NCBI GenBank assembly: GCA_050043265.1
Contig: JBHJIR010000032.1
Span: forward strand, 1-64,000
Source of the DNA: Pelagibius sp050043265
GTDB lineage: Bacteria > Pseudomonadota > Alphaproteobacteria > Kiloniellales > Kiloniellaceae
Reading direction: 5' to 3'
Length of the DNA stretch: 64,000 nucleotides
The notes under the pieces are model-generated. The model was not told the DNA's origin. It saw only the letters and a program-made list of their open reading frames with translations, and made no database searches. Positions within the stretch are counted from its first letter, which is position 1. Each line of letters opens with the position of its first letter. Shown piece after piece: positions 42,492 to 51,027 of this stretch. The position numbers and the translations under genes are program-made.

Positions 42492-43670
42492 TCATGAGCG
42501 CACGCCGGATCTCCATTCTGCCTGGACTTTGGCGTCCTGCTCCGACGGAATGCGCGTATCCCGCAGGTTGTCGAACCTCTCGGCTGCAAGCAACTGAGCC
42601 AGCGCCCAGACCGCCATGGCGCGCACCAGTGGCGAAGGATCGTCCAGCAGGGCCTCGGCGCGCGGAGCCAGCCCGATCTCCCCGCTGTTTCCGGCGGCGA
42701 TCAGAACGTTGCGGACAAAGCGGTCGCGGCCGATGCGTTTGATGGGGGAGCCGGCGAAGACCTGACGGAAGGTGGCGTCGTCCAGTTGCAGCAGGTCGGC
42801 GAGGCGTGGTGCCGTCAGTTCGGCGCGCGGCAGGAAGGACGGCTCGGCGGTACGCTGAGCGAACTTGTTCCACGGACAGACGGCGAGGCAGTCGTCGCAG
42901 CCGTAGATGCGATTGCCCATGGCTTGGCGGAATTCTTCTGCGATGTGCCCCTTGTGCTCGATGGTCAGGTAGGAGATGCAGCGCCTTGCATCGAGCCTGT
43001 AGGGACCGAGGAAAGCGTCGGTCGGGCAGACGTCGAGACAGCGCCGGCAGGTGCCGCAGTGATCCGCCTCCGCCGCGTCGGGGTTCAGTTCCAGATCGGT
43101 GAAGACCTCACCCAGAAACAGCCAGGAACCGAGATCGAGCGAGACCAGGTTGCTGTGCTTGCCCTGCCAGCCGAGCCCGGCGGCCTGGGCCAGATGCTTT
43201 TCCATCACCGGCGCGGTGTCGACAAAGACCTTCACCTCTGCCTGCAGATCTTCGTGGATCCAGCGCGCCAGGGCCTTCAGGCGCTTCTTGATGAGGTCGT
43301 GGTAGTCGGCGTTGCGCGCGTAAACGGAGATCGCCGCGCGGTCTTTGCGGTCCAGCAGGGCCAGCGGATCGTCGGACGGTCCGTAGTTCTGGCCCAGCAC
43401 GATAACCGTCCGCGCCTCGGGCCACAGGGTCTGCGGATCGGATCGGCGCTCGGCCTTGGCGGCCAACCAGTCCATATCGCCGTGGCAGCCCTCGGCGAGG
43501 AAAGCAAGGAATTCCCGGCGCGCTTCGGCGGCGACCTCGGCGCGGGCAAAGCCGACGGCGTCGAAGCCCAACGCCAGTGCCTTGGCGCGGATCGCTTCCT
43601 TAATATCGGAAGGCGGTCCCTCAGAGGGCAGGGATATCGCCTTCTGCCTCTTGTCGCTCGAACGCGGCAA
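42492..43670 (-). CDS. queG: Epoxyqueuosine reductase
   Basis: A 392-residue cobalamin-dependent iron-sulfur enzyme for the last step of queuosine synthesis in tRNA. The two [4Fe-4S] motifs are CGTCRRCLDVCP and CDDCLAVCP; FVDTAPVMEKHLAQ and GLGWQGKHSNLV are QueG signatures. The C-terminus (after about 300) has the HEAT-like extension. A TTG at 43670 serves as start because GGAGGA lies five bases before it; this overlaps the tgt gene by 50 bases. No better ATG exists. Confidence 0.93.
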   Translation of the reverse strand: MPRSSDKRQKAISLPSEGPPSDIKEAIRAKALALGFDAVGFARAEVAAEARREFLAFLAEGCHGDMDWLAAKAERRSDPQTLWPEARTVIVLGQNYGPSDDPLALLDRKDRAAISVYARNADYHDLIKKRLKALARWIHEDLQAEVKVFVDTAPVMEKHLAQAAGLGWQGKHSNLVSLDLGSWLFLGEVFTDLELNPDAAEADHCGTCRRCLDVCPTDAFLGPYRLDARRCISYLTIEHKGHIAEEFRQAMGNRIYGCDDCLAVCPWNKFAQRTAEPSFLPRAELTAPRLADLLQLDDATFRQVFAGSPIKRIGRDRFVRNVLIAAGNSGEIGLAPRAEALLDDPSPLVRAMAVWALAQLLAAERFDNLRDTRIPSEQDAKVQAEWRSGVRS

Positions 43671-44754
43671 CGAAATCCTCCAGCCGGCCGGCTTCGATGG
43701 CGTCGCGCAGACCGGCCATGATCTGCTGATAATGGTGCAGATTGTGACGCGTCAGCAGGATCGGACCAAGCATCTCCTTGGCCTTGAACAGATGGTGCAG
43801 GTAGGCGCGGCTGTAGTCGGCGCAGGTCGGGCAGGGGCAGTCCGGGTCGAGCGGACGCGGATCGTCGCGGTGGCGCGCGTTCAGCAGGTTCAACGTCGCG
43901 CGGCGGGTAAAGGCCTGGCCGGTACGCCCGCTGCGCGTCGGCAGTACGCAATCGAACATGTCGATGCCGCGCCGGACCGCGCCGACGATGTCAGACGGCT
44001 TGCCGACGCCCATCAGATAGCGCGGCCGCTCGGCCGGCAGGTGCGGCACGGTGACGTCCAGGGTGTCGAACATCGCCTGCTGGCCCTCGCCGACGGCGAG
44101 GCCGCCGACGGCATAACCGTCGAAGCCGATTTCTATCAGCGCCTCGGCGGAAGCCTTGCGCAGGTCCGGGTAGACGCTGCCCTGCACGATGCCGAACAGG
44201 CCGTAGCCGGGCCGCCGGTTGAAGGCTTCCCGGCAGCGCGCCGCCCAGCGCATGGAGCGCTCCATCGACTCGCGGGCCACCGTCTCCGTCGCCGGGAAGG
44301 GCGTGCATTCGTCCAGCACCATGGTGATGTCGGCGTCGAGCAGTTGCTGGATCTCCATCGCGCGCTCGGGCGTCAGCGCGTGTGGCGTGCCGTCCAGGTG
44401 CGAGCGGAAGGTGACGCCGTCCTCGGTGATCTTGCGCAGTTCCTCCAGCGACATGACCTGGAAGCCGCCGGAGTCCGTCAGGATCGGCCCCGGCCAGTTC
44501 ATGAACTTGTGCAGCCCGCCCAGCGCCGCGACGCGCTCGGCGCCCGGGCGCAGCATCAGGTGATAGGTGTTGCCGAGGATGATCTCGGCGCCGCTGGCGG
44601 CGACCTGTTCGGTGGTCAGGCCCTTCACCGTGCCGGCAGTCCCGACGGTCATGAAGGCCGGCGTATTGACGACGCCGTGCGCCGTGGTCAGGCGGCCGCG
44701 CCTTGCCGCGCCGTCGGTGGCCGTGACGTCATAGGTCAGACCCGTTTCGCTCAT
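43621..44754 (-). CDS. tgt: tRNA-guanine transglycosylase (queuine tRNA-ribosyltransferase)
   Basis: A 377-residue enzyme that exchanges guanine-34 in the anticodon for preQ1. TDSGGFQVMSL contains the catalytic Asp, GIVQGS and GGLAVGEG line the preQ1 pocket, FDCVLPTRSGRTGQAFT carries the second catalytic Asp, and the zinc site is in CPCPTCADYSRAYLHHL. ATG 44754 overlaps the queA stop by four bases; the much longer open frame to 45882 reads through queA in another phase. Confidence 0.96.
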   Translation of the reverse strand: MSETGLTYDVTATDGAARRGRLTTAHGVVNTPAFMTVGTAGTVKGLTTEQVAASGAEIILGNTYHLMLRPGAERVAALGGLHKFMNWPGPILTDSGGFQVMSLEELRKITEDGVTFRSHLDGTPHALTPERAMEIQQLLDADITMVLDECTPFPATETVARESMERSMRWAARCREAFNRRPGYGLFGIVQGSVYPDLRKASAEALIEIGFDGYAVGGLAVGEGQQAMFDTLDVTVPHLPAERPRYLMGVGKPSDIVGAVRRGIDMFDCVLPTRSGRTGQAFTRRATLNLLNARHRDDPRPLDPDCPCPTCADYSRAYLHHLFKAKEMLGPILLTRHNLHHYQQIMAGLRDAIEAGRLEDFVAAFERQEAEGDIPAL

Positions 44755-45809
44755 GCGGCCCGCTCCGGTTCCAGCAGCGACGCATCGCCGTAGGAGTAGA
44801 AGCGGTAGCCTTCGGCGATGGCATGGGCGTAGGCCGCTTCCATGCGCTGTTTGCCGGCAAAGGCGCAGACCAGCATGAAGAGGGTCGAGCGCGGCAGGTG
44901 GAAGTTCGTCATCAGCAGATCGACGGCCTTGAATCGGTAGCCGGGCAGGATGAACAGCTTCGTCTCGCCGGTAAAGGCGGCGAGCGTGCCGTCGTCGGCG
45001 GCGACGCTTTCCAGCAGGCGCAGCGAGGTGGTGCCGACGGCGACGATGCGCCCGCCGGCGGCGCGTGCCGCGTTGATGCGCGCGGCGGCCTCGGCGGTGC
45101 TCTCGCCGGTCTCGCTGTGCATCGGATGAGCCTCGACCTCGTCGGTCTTTACCGGCAGGAAGGTGCCGGCGCCGACGTGCAGCGTCACGTTGACCCGGCC
45201 GATGCCGCGTTCTTCGAGGCGCCGCAGTAGTGCGGGCGTGAAATGCAGACCGGCGGTGGGTGCGGCCACGGCGCCCTCGCGGCGTGCGAAGACGGTCTGG
45301 TAGTCGTGGCGGTCGCGCGGATCGCCGGCTTTGTCGCGCTGGATGTAGGGCGGCAGCGGCATGATGCCGTGTTCTTCCAGTGCCGCCAGCAGCGCACCGC
45401 CGGCGCGGGCGAAGCGCAGGGGCACCTCGCCGGCTTCGCCCTTGGCGATCACATCGGCGGTGAAGTCCCCGGTGGCATCGGACCCGAAGTCGATGCGGTC
45501 GCCGGGGTTCAGCTTGCGCGCCGGGCGCGCGAAGGCCTTCCAGGTGCCGGTATCGACGGCCTGGTGCAGGGTGACCTCGACGCCGGAAGTGCCGCGCCGG
45601 CCGGTGAGGCGCGCGGGGATCACCTTGGTGTCGTTGGTGACCAGCAGGTCGCCGGGCCGCAGCAACTCGGCCAGGTCGCTCACCTGGCGGTCCGCCAGCT
45701 CCCGGCTTCCCGGCCCGACATGCAGAAGGCGGGCCTGGTCGCGCGGCTCCACGGGGCGCTGCGCGATGAGGTCGCGGGGCAGGTCGAAATCGAAATCGCC
45801 AGTTTGCAT
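44751..45809 (-). CDS. queA: S-adenosylmethionine:tRNA ribosyltransferase-isomerase
   Basis: A 352-residue enzyme that transfers the ribosyl part of SAM to preQ1-tRNA to make epoxyqueuosine. It has the family blocks DFDLPRDLIAQRPVEPRDQA, DLLVTNDTKVIPARL, TAGLHFT and HVGAGTFLPVKT. ATG 45809 gives the usual beginning (MQTGDFDFDLP); further upstream ATGs (45833, 45845, 45863) lack ribosome-binding sites too. First of queA-tgt-queG-ridA. Confidence 0.95.
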   Translation of the reverse strand: MQTGDFDFDLPRDLIAQRPVEPRDQARLLHVGPGSRELADRQVSDLAELLRPGDLLVTNDTKVIPARLTGRRGTSGVEVTLHQAVDTGTWKAFARPARKLNPGDRIDFGSDATGDFTADVIAKGEAGEVPLRFARAGGALLAALEEHGIMPLPPYIQRDKAGDPRDRHDYQTVFARREGAVAAPTAGLHFTPALLRRLEERGIGRVNVTLHVGAGTFLPVKTDEVEAHPMHSETGESTAEAAARINAARAAGGRIVAVGTTSLRLLESVAADDGTLAAFTGETKLFILPGYRFKAVDLLMTNFHLPRSTLFMLVCAFAGKQRMEAAYAHAIAEGYRFYSYGDASLLEPERAA

Positions 45810-45900
45810 GGGGGGGCGCTTGGGGGTTCCCATTGGGGTTCGCATGGGGGCAGGCTCTACCACCGCGCCGGCGGCAGGCCAAGCCGGCTGATCCGGGAGG

Positions 45901-46491
45901 TCAGTCGGCCGGTGGGGTCAGGGGGATCGGTGCCCCGGTCTCGCTGGGCTGGGGTGCCGGGCCCGCCGCCGTTTCCAGCGCCGGCTTACCGCCGGACCCG
46001 CTGTAGAGCCGGTCGGCAATGGTCGGAACCTGCACGTCAGGGGCGCCGCCGATATAGGCGGTCTCCGCCGGGGGCAGCGGGGACCGGGACACGGCCTCGC
46101 CGCGGCCGCTGGCGTAGTCTTCCGCCCGGTAGGTCAGCAGGCCGCTACCCTCGATCACGTAAACCACCTCGGCGTTGGGCTGGCCGGATGCCGCCGGGTT
46201 GGCGGGCGGAGCGTCTGGCGGTGGCGCGCTGGTTTCCAAAGGTGCCGCCTGGGCCGGTGCCGCTTGAACCGGTGCGGGCGGCGTCCCGAAAGCGCGCGCG
46301 TAGACATCGCTGTAGGGCGATCCTTGGGAGGCGGCATAGGTGGGGGTGAAGTAGGCGGCGTCCTGGGCAACGGCCGCCGCGGTAAAGAGGCCCAGGGTCA
46401 GCGCCGCCGCGACCGCAAGAAGGCGGCGACACAGGAGCAGACGCCCGAAACGCCGGGATTCGAGATGGTGGGGCCCGGGATGTCGGCTCAT
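45901..46491 (-). CDS. Secreted Pro/Ala-rich protein of unknown function
   Basis: A 196-residue protein with a signal peptide (hydrophobic LLAVAAALTLGLFTAAAVAQ, cleavage after AVA or VAQ near 42). The mature chain is Pro/Ala-rich and includes VVYVIEGSGLLTYRAEDYAS and VQVPTIADRLYSGSGG. I know no family. Reading frame and start (46491) agree with a signal peptide; the upstream extension of the same frame is a shadow. Whether it is cotranscribed with the queA operon, 92 bases downstream, is open. Confidence 0.6.
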   Translation of the reverse strand: MSRHPGPHHLESRRFGRLLLCRRLLAVAAALTLGLFTAAAVAQDAAYFTPTYAASQGSPYSDVYARAFGTPPAPVQAAPAQAAPLETSAPPPDAPPANPAASGQPNAEVVYVIEGSGLLTYRAEDYASGRGEAVSRSPLPPAETAYIGGAPDVQVPTIADRLYSGSGGKPALETAAGPAPQPSETGAPIPLTPPAD

Positions 46492-46628
46492 GGGATGCCC
46501 CCAATCGCTGCGGTCGCGCCGCCAGGGCGGCGGGCGGGTCCATTTAGCGGCTTGGACGCTCTGGCGTCCAGCAGCGATTGTCCTGCGCTTCGGCCGGGCG
46601 GTCTGGCTGGCGGTCTGGCCGGCGCCGG

Positions 46629-47135
46629 CTAGTGCAGGTGCTCGGCCATGGCGGTGTCCTGCTCGCCGACGGTCTTCACCAGGGCATAGATCTGCCGGCG
46701 AACCGAAGGATCGGTGATCTTGTTGTAGGCTTGGATCAGCTTCAGGGTATCGGTCTTGCCGAGCAAATCCTGCATGCCGTCTTCGGCGCTGCAACCGTGC
46801 TCGCCGTTGGCCTCGCCGCCGCTCAGTGTTTCGCCTTGCGGCGACAGGCCCTGATAGAAGTAGGACACCGGCACCCGCAGCACCCGGGCCAGATGAAACA
46901 GGCGGCTGGCGAAGATGCGGTTGGTGCCGCGCTCGTACTTCTGGATCTGCTGGAAGGTGATGCCGAGCGCGCGGGCCAGCGTTTCCTGGCTGAAACCCAT
47001 CGCCAGGCGGCGCAGGCGCAGCCGGGAGCCGATGGAGATGTCGATGGGGTCCGGGGTTGTGGAAGGCGCAGAAGGAATGTCGGTCAATCTCTGGATCTCT
47101 TGGGTTTTGTTGTTCGACCCAGCGGCGATGGGCAA
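46629..47135 (-). CDS. Xre-family regulator (second copy)
   Basis: A 168-residue DNA-binding protein closely related in its HTH to the protein at 27594-28043: SRLRLRRLAMGFSQETLARA and LGITFQQIQKYERGTNRIFA occupy residues about 37-80. The C-terminal half (LIQAYNKITDPSVRRQIYAL and VKTVGEQ) matches the short helical tail seen in this alphaproteobacterial group. Start 47135 has no clear ribosome-binding site. Target genes are unknown. Confidence 0.88.
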   Translation of the reverse strand: MPIAAGSNNKTQEIQRLTDIPSAPSTTPDPIDISIGSRLRLRRLAMGFSQETLARALGITFQQIQKYERGTNRIFASRLFHLARVLRVPVSYFYQGLSPQGETLSGGEANGEHGCSAEDGMQDLLGKTDTLKLIQAYNKITDPSVRRQIYALVKTVGEQDTAMAEHLH

Positions 47136-47340
47136 GGGCGCGTCTTAGCGAGTGAGTTGAATCCGACTCAGGCTTAGCGCAAAGCGGTTGCACCGATCAA
47201 GCGTGCGAAATGATCAGGAGAGGGCTTGCCGGGGCGATTACATCCCTGGCGGGGAGAACTGCTCGACCCGGAAAATCTTGGCGGGAAATCGGTGGGGGAA
47301 ATTCAGGCGGGAAATGGGAATGCGTTGCTTCAGGTGCAGT

Positions 47341-47394
47341 CCGCCTCGTCAGGCCGCCTCGTCAGGCCGCCTCGTCAGACCGCCGACTGTCAGA
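47341..47394. repeat. 13-bp tandem repeat over the ArsR gene stop codon
   Basis: CCGCCTCGTCAGG occurs at 47341-47353 and 47354-47366, with a one-base variant at 47367-47379, and then as a degenerate copy CCGCCGACTGTCAGA (47380-47394) that contains the true stop codon (47390-47392, minus strand). Each copy contains the same TGA. Confidence 0.88.
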
Positions 47395-47782
47395 TATCCG
47401 CTTTGCGCCAGACCGCGCGTTCGTCGGTGGTCTCCGACCCGCTTGGGCGCTCCAGCGCGGTGTCGCGGCCCCCTGCCATCTTGGCGGCCGCCGGGGCGAA
47501 GATGTCGCGCAGCGATTGCAGCAGCGGGGCGACCTCCGGACTGGCGACGGAATAGTAGACCGTCTGGGCCGAGCGACGGGTCTTCACCAAGTTGTCGCGG
47601 CGTAGCTTTGCCAGATGCTGGGACAGCGCGGATTGGCTGAGGCCCACCAGATTGCAGAGCTCGGTTACCGAATGCTCGCGCTCGGAGAGGTGGCAGAGCA
47701 TAGCCAGGCGCCGTTCGTTGCCCATCGCCTTCAGCAAGCGGCTGGCGCGACCGGCGGTGAGCAATAGAGGACCATAAGGCAT
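47390..47782 (-). CDS. ArsR-family regulator, BigR/SqrR-like persulfide-sensor type
   Basis: A 130-residue winged-helix protein. LLKAMGNERRLAMLCHLSER and LVGLSQSALSQHLAKLRRDN, then AQTVYYSVASPEV, match BigR/SqrR-type regulators of sulfide oxidation. The first redox Cys of that group is present (LCHL, about residue 31). The second, normally near the end in a YCP-like context, is replaced by Ala (DIFAP); an extra Cys stands in ELCNLVG. ATG 47782 (MPYGPLLLTAG) is used. The divergent neighbour is a TusA-like sulfur carrier, which supports a role in sulfur sensing. Confidence 0.85.
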   Translation of the reverse strand: MPYGPLLLTAGRASRLLKAMGNERRLAMLCHLSEREHSVTELCNLVGLSQSALSQHLAKLRRDNLVKTRRSAQTVYYSVASPEVAPLLQSLRDIFAPAAAKMAGGRDTALERPSGSETTDERAVWRKADI

Positions 47783-47900
47783 GGACGTGATACTTGTTCG
47801 CGGGCGACGATGGTCAAGGGCTCCTCGCAATTTTTATTGCCGACCCTATCTAACGCCTACGGTTATCGTGGCCCATTCCTGCTAAGTGAGACGAAGCAAC

Positions 47901-48128
47901 GTGACGACGACTCTTTTGGACGCCACCGGGCTCAAGTGCCCCCTGCCGGTTCTGCGTGCGCGCAAGGCGATGAAAGGGGTGGAGGCCGGCGGCATTCTGG
48001 AGGTGAAAGCAACTGATCCGGGAGCCGTGAAAGACTTTCAATCGTTTTGCGAGACGACCGGCGACGAGATGCTGGAGTGGCGGGAAGACGGTGGGGTCTA
48101 TCTGTTCCGGATCCGCAAGGCCGCCTGA
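47901..48128 (+). CDS. TusA-like sulfur carrier protein
   Basis: A 75-residue protein of the TusA/SirA/YeeD family. The active Cys is in GLKCPLPVLRARKAM near residue 13; the beta strands and final hydrophobic YLFRIRKA are intact. Such proteins accept persulfide sulfur and pass it on in tRNA thiolation or sulfur oxidation. GTG 47901 gives the standard beginning (MTTTLLDATGLKCP); an in-frame GTG is at 47886. It diverges from the ArsR-type regulator with 118 bases between starts. Confidence 0.85.
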   Translation: MTTTLLDATGLKCPLPVLRARKAMKGVEAGGILEVKATDPGAVKDFQSFCETTGDEMLEWREDGGVYLFRIRKAA

Positions 48129-48173
48129 TCCCAGGAGCCTCCCCCCGGGAATCTGCCCCCCACGGGAACTTCC

Positions 48174-49352
48174 TCAGGAACCTTCCTCGACCTTCACCGC
48201 CATACCGGGGCGCAGGCGCTCGTTGCCGCGCACGACCACCAGATCGCCTTCATTGAGGCCGGCCAGCACCGCGAAGCGGCTGCCGACCGCCTCGCCGACG
48301 GCGATGTTGCGGGACTCCGCTTTGCCGTCGCTGACGACGAAGACGATGATGTCGCCCGAGCGCTGAATGATGGCGTCCTTGTGAACCGAGACGACCTGCC
48401 GCGGCGCGCCTACCGGCACCTGCAGGGTCGCCGACTGCTCGTTGGCGAGCAGGCTCGACCCGGTGGTGACCTGTGGGCTGAAGTCCGGAATGAACCGCAC
48501 GGCGCGGGTCCGGGTCAGCGGGTTTTCGTCGGGAATGATGGCGCGCACAGTGGCCTTGAAGGCGGTGCCGTCGTCCAGGTGGCCATCGAGGACAGCTCCC
48601 GCGGTCAGGCCGCTCAGCCGGTTGGACGGCACGTCGGCTTCCACTTCCAGGCTCTGGTCGGCGATCTTGCTGACCTGTGCATCGCCTTCCCGGGCATTGG
48701 CGCCGGCTTCGCTGAGGCGCCGCGACACCACGCCGTCGTAGGGTGCCTTGATCTCGGTGTACTCCAGATTGATCTCGGCAAGGCGCAGCCGCGCCTGCGC
48801 GGAGGTGACCGAGGCTTCGGCCTCGCTGGCGCCGGCCTGGGCGATGGCGACCTGCTGGCTGACGTCGTCGAAGCGCGCCTGGCTGAAGGCGGCGGACTTC
48901 TTCAGGCCTTCGAGGCGCTGCAGTTCCTGCTGGGCGAGAGTGATCTGTGCCTGGCGCGTTTTCAGCTCGGCGCGGGCGAAGGCCAGCCCGGCGGCGGCAA
49001 GATCGCGTTCGGCCTCCATGGTTGCCTTGTCGAGCACTGCCAGGACGTCGCCGGCCGTCACCCGGTCGCCGACCTGGACGCGGAACTCGCGGATCGCGCC
49101 GCCGATGCGGGCGGCGACGGAACCGGCCTGCCGGGCGACCAGGCGGCCGATGACCGGCACCGTCTGGGTCAGCGGCGCGCTGCGCACCGCATCGACGCGC
49201 ACCATTGCAGGCTCTTGCTGGGCTTGGGCCGGCATGCTGACGGTCGGGATGATGGCAAGAGCGGCCAGGCCGAGGACGGCCAGGGCACTTGCCCGGAATT
49301 TCAGGCCGGCCCGGGTTCTGCGGTGGCCCGCCATATCAACGCGTCGGCTCAA
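48174..49352 (-). CDS. Efflux RND-type periplasmic adaptor (HlyD/MFP family)
   Basis: A 392-residue membrane-fusion protein. A signal sequence or anchor (ASALAVLGLAALAIIPTVSM) is followed by a lipoyl half (PVIGRLVARQAGSVAARIGG), a coiled-coil hairpin (about 120-200, rich in Ala, Glu, Gln), the second lipoyl half (YTEIKAPYDGVVSRRLSEAG) and a beta-barrel. TTG 49352 has GGAGAG four bases upstream; ATG 49334 is an alternative. No inner-membrane pump gene stands beside it, unusual for this family, so its pump must be distant or lost. Confidence 0.88.
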   Translation of the reverse strand: MSRRVDMAGHRRTRAGLKFRASALAVLGLAALAIIPTVSMPAQAQQEPAMVRVDAVRSAPLTQTVPVIGRLVARQAGSVAARIGGAIREFRVQVGDRVTAGDVLAVLDKATMEAERDLAAAGLAFARAELKTRQAQITLAQQELQRLEGLKKSAAFSQARFDDVSQQVAIAQAGASEAEASVTSAQARLRLAEINLEYTEIKAPYDGVVSRRLSEAGANAREGDAQVSKIADQSLEVEADVPSNRLSGLTAGAVLDGHLDDGTAFKATVRAIIPDENPLTRTRAVRFIPDFSPQVTTGSSLLANEQSATLQVPVGAPRQVVSVHKDAIIQRSGDIIVFVVSDGKAESRNIAVGEAVGSRFAVLAGLNEGDLVVVRGNERLRPGMAVKVEEGS

Positions 49353-49472
49353 GATGCTCTCCACAAACCGGTGTTCTGCGGGACTTTCCGTCGCTTCTAC
49401 CGGACGGGCAGCCTGTTCGCCGCCAGCATCGGCGGCGGGGACGGGGCAAGTCAATGGCGCCCGCGGGCCGGT

Positions 49473-49532
49473 CGAGAATAATCGGGCCAAAAACATAGGG
49501 GCCGAAAATAATCGGGCCAAAATAGGCGGCAC
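49473..49532. repeat. Imperfect direct repeat of about 29 bp
   Basis: The core ATAATCGGGCCAAAA occurs at about 49478-49492 and 49508-49522 in similar flanks (CGAGA or CGAAA before, a G-rich stretch after). It lies in the divergent region between the adaptor gene and the HDAC-like gene. Confidence 0.6.
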
Positions 49533-49615
49533 GAAATGCCCGGTTAAATTAGCCGGCCATCGATTCTATGATGGCGGTATGCGATGAACCGAAGTCCTTC
49601 CCTGTTGAGTTATTT

Positions 49616-50545
49616 ATGACAACACTCCTGTACAGCCATCCCGCCTGCGAAAATCACACCCCCGACCTTGGCCATCCGGAAGGGCCGGTGCGCCTGCGGG
49701 CCATCCAGGAGGCCCTCTCGGTGCCGGAATTCGACGCCCTGATCCGCCGCGAGGCGCCGCGGGCCGAGGAAAGCCAGATCGCGCGGGTGCATCCCGGCAG
49801 CTTCGTGCGCGACGTGCTGGACCAGGTGCCCGCCACCGGCGCCGTCTACCTGGACCCGGACACGATTATGACCGCCGGCTCAGGTGAGGCGGCGCTGCGC
49901 GCGGCCGGCGCGGTGGTGGCGGCTGTCGACGCCGTGATGGCAGGAGAGGCCGACAACGCCTTCTGCGCCATCCGGCCGCCCGGCCATCACGCCGAACCCG
50001 ACCACGCCATGGGCTTTTGCCTGTTCAACAACGTGGCGGTCGGTGCCCTGCATGCCCGCGAGGCCCACGGCCTGCACCGCATCGCGGTGGTGGATTTCGA
50101 CGTCCACCACGGCAACGGCCCCCAGGCGGCGTTCTGGAGCGATCCGGACCTTTTCTACGCCTCGACCCACCAGGCACCGCTGTATCCGGGCACCGGCTCG
50201 GCGCGCGAGCGCGGGGTGAACGCCAACATCGTCAACGTGCCCCTGCCGCCGGATTCCGGCTCGCAGGAATTCCGCCAGGCGATGCGCGATAACATCGTGC
50301 CGGCGCTGACCAGCTTTCAGCCGGAGTTCCTCTTCATCTCCGCCGGATTCGACGCCCACGCCGAGGACCCCCTGGCAGGCCTGAACTTCACCGAGGAAGA
50401 CTATGCCTGGGCGACGTCGGAATTGCTGGCCCTGGCGGGGTATGCCTGTGGCGGGCGGCTTGTCTCGGTGCTGGAGGGCGGCTACAACCCGGCGGCGCTG
50501 GGCCGCAGCGTCGCTGCACATGTTCGCACCCTCATGCAGGCCTGA
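49616..50545 (+). CDS. Histone-deacetylase-family amidohydrolase
   Basis: A 309-residue zinc deacetylase-like protein. The active site is visible in IRPPGHHAEPDHAMGFC (His pair), VVDFDVHHGNG (zinc-binding Asp and His), SAGFDAHAEDPL (zinc Asp) and LEGGYN (catalytic Tyr). Bacterial members act on acetylated small amines or acetyl-lysine; the substrate is unknown. ATG 49616 (MTTLLYSHPAC) is used. A second member of the superfamily is at 56521-57552. Confidence 0.9.
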   Translation: MTTLLYSHPACENHTPDLGHPEGPVRLRAIQEALSVPEFDALIRREAPRAEESQIARVHPGSFVRDVLDQVPATGAVYLDPDTIMTAGSGEAALRAAGAVVAAVDAVMAGEADNAFCAIRPPGHHAEPDHAMGFCLFNNVAVGALHAREAHGLHRIAVVDFDVHHGNGPQAAFWSDPDLFYASTHQAPLYPGTGSARERGVNANIVNVPLPPDSGSQEFRQAMRDNIVPALTSFQPEFLFISAGFDAHAEDPLAGLNFTEEDYAWATSELLALAGYACGGRLVSVLEGGYNPAALGRSVAAHVRTLMQA

Positions 50546-50775
50546 GCGCGGTCTGCGGCGGCGGGCCCGGCGAAAAAGGGCACAAAGAAGAGGCGGGGTC
50601 TGACGAAGGGCTGTTGTTTCGGCCCCGCTTCGGGCATGGTCGATGACTGGCCGGCTGGCGATTCTGCAATGAATCCGGAACGAATCTGGCACAAATCTGC
50701 CAAACTGGGCGTGAGGCAGGCCGGAGCCGGGAAGCCCCGTGCAGTCAAGCAAGCGGGCGCAACGAGAGATTGAGT

Positions 50776-51027
50776 ATGGCAGACAACGACATTCCCGCTG
50801 AGATCCGCAAGATGTCCTTCGAGCAGGCGCTCGACGAGCTGAAGGCGATCGTCGGCAAGCTGGAACAGGGCCAGGGGACGCTGGACAGCGCCATCGGCGA
50901 CTACGACCGTGGGGCGGCCCTGAAACGGCATTGCGATGCCAAGCTGCGCGAGGCGCAGGCGAAGATCGAAAAGATCAGCCTGGCCGCCGGCGGCGGTGTC
51001 CGCAGCGAGCCGCTCGATGTCGAATAG
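50776..51027 (+). CDS. xseB: Exodeoxyribonuclease VII small subunit
   Basis: An 83-residue subunit of exonuclease VII. The typical SFEQALDELKAIVGKLEQGQ and TLDSAIGDYDRGAALKRHCD segments, helical throughout, are intact. ATG 50776 has GAGAG upstream; a TTG at 50770 is less likely. Its end overlaps the start of ispA, as in most alphaproteobacteria. Confidence 0.93.
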   Translation: MADNDIPAEIRKMSFEQALDELKAIVGKLEQGQGTLDSAIGDYDRGAALKRHCDAKLREAQAKIEKISLAAGGGVRSEPLDVE

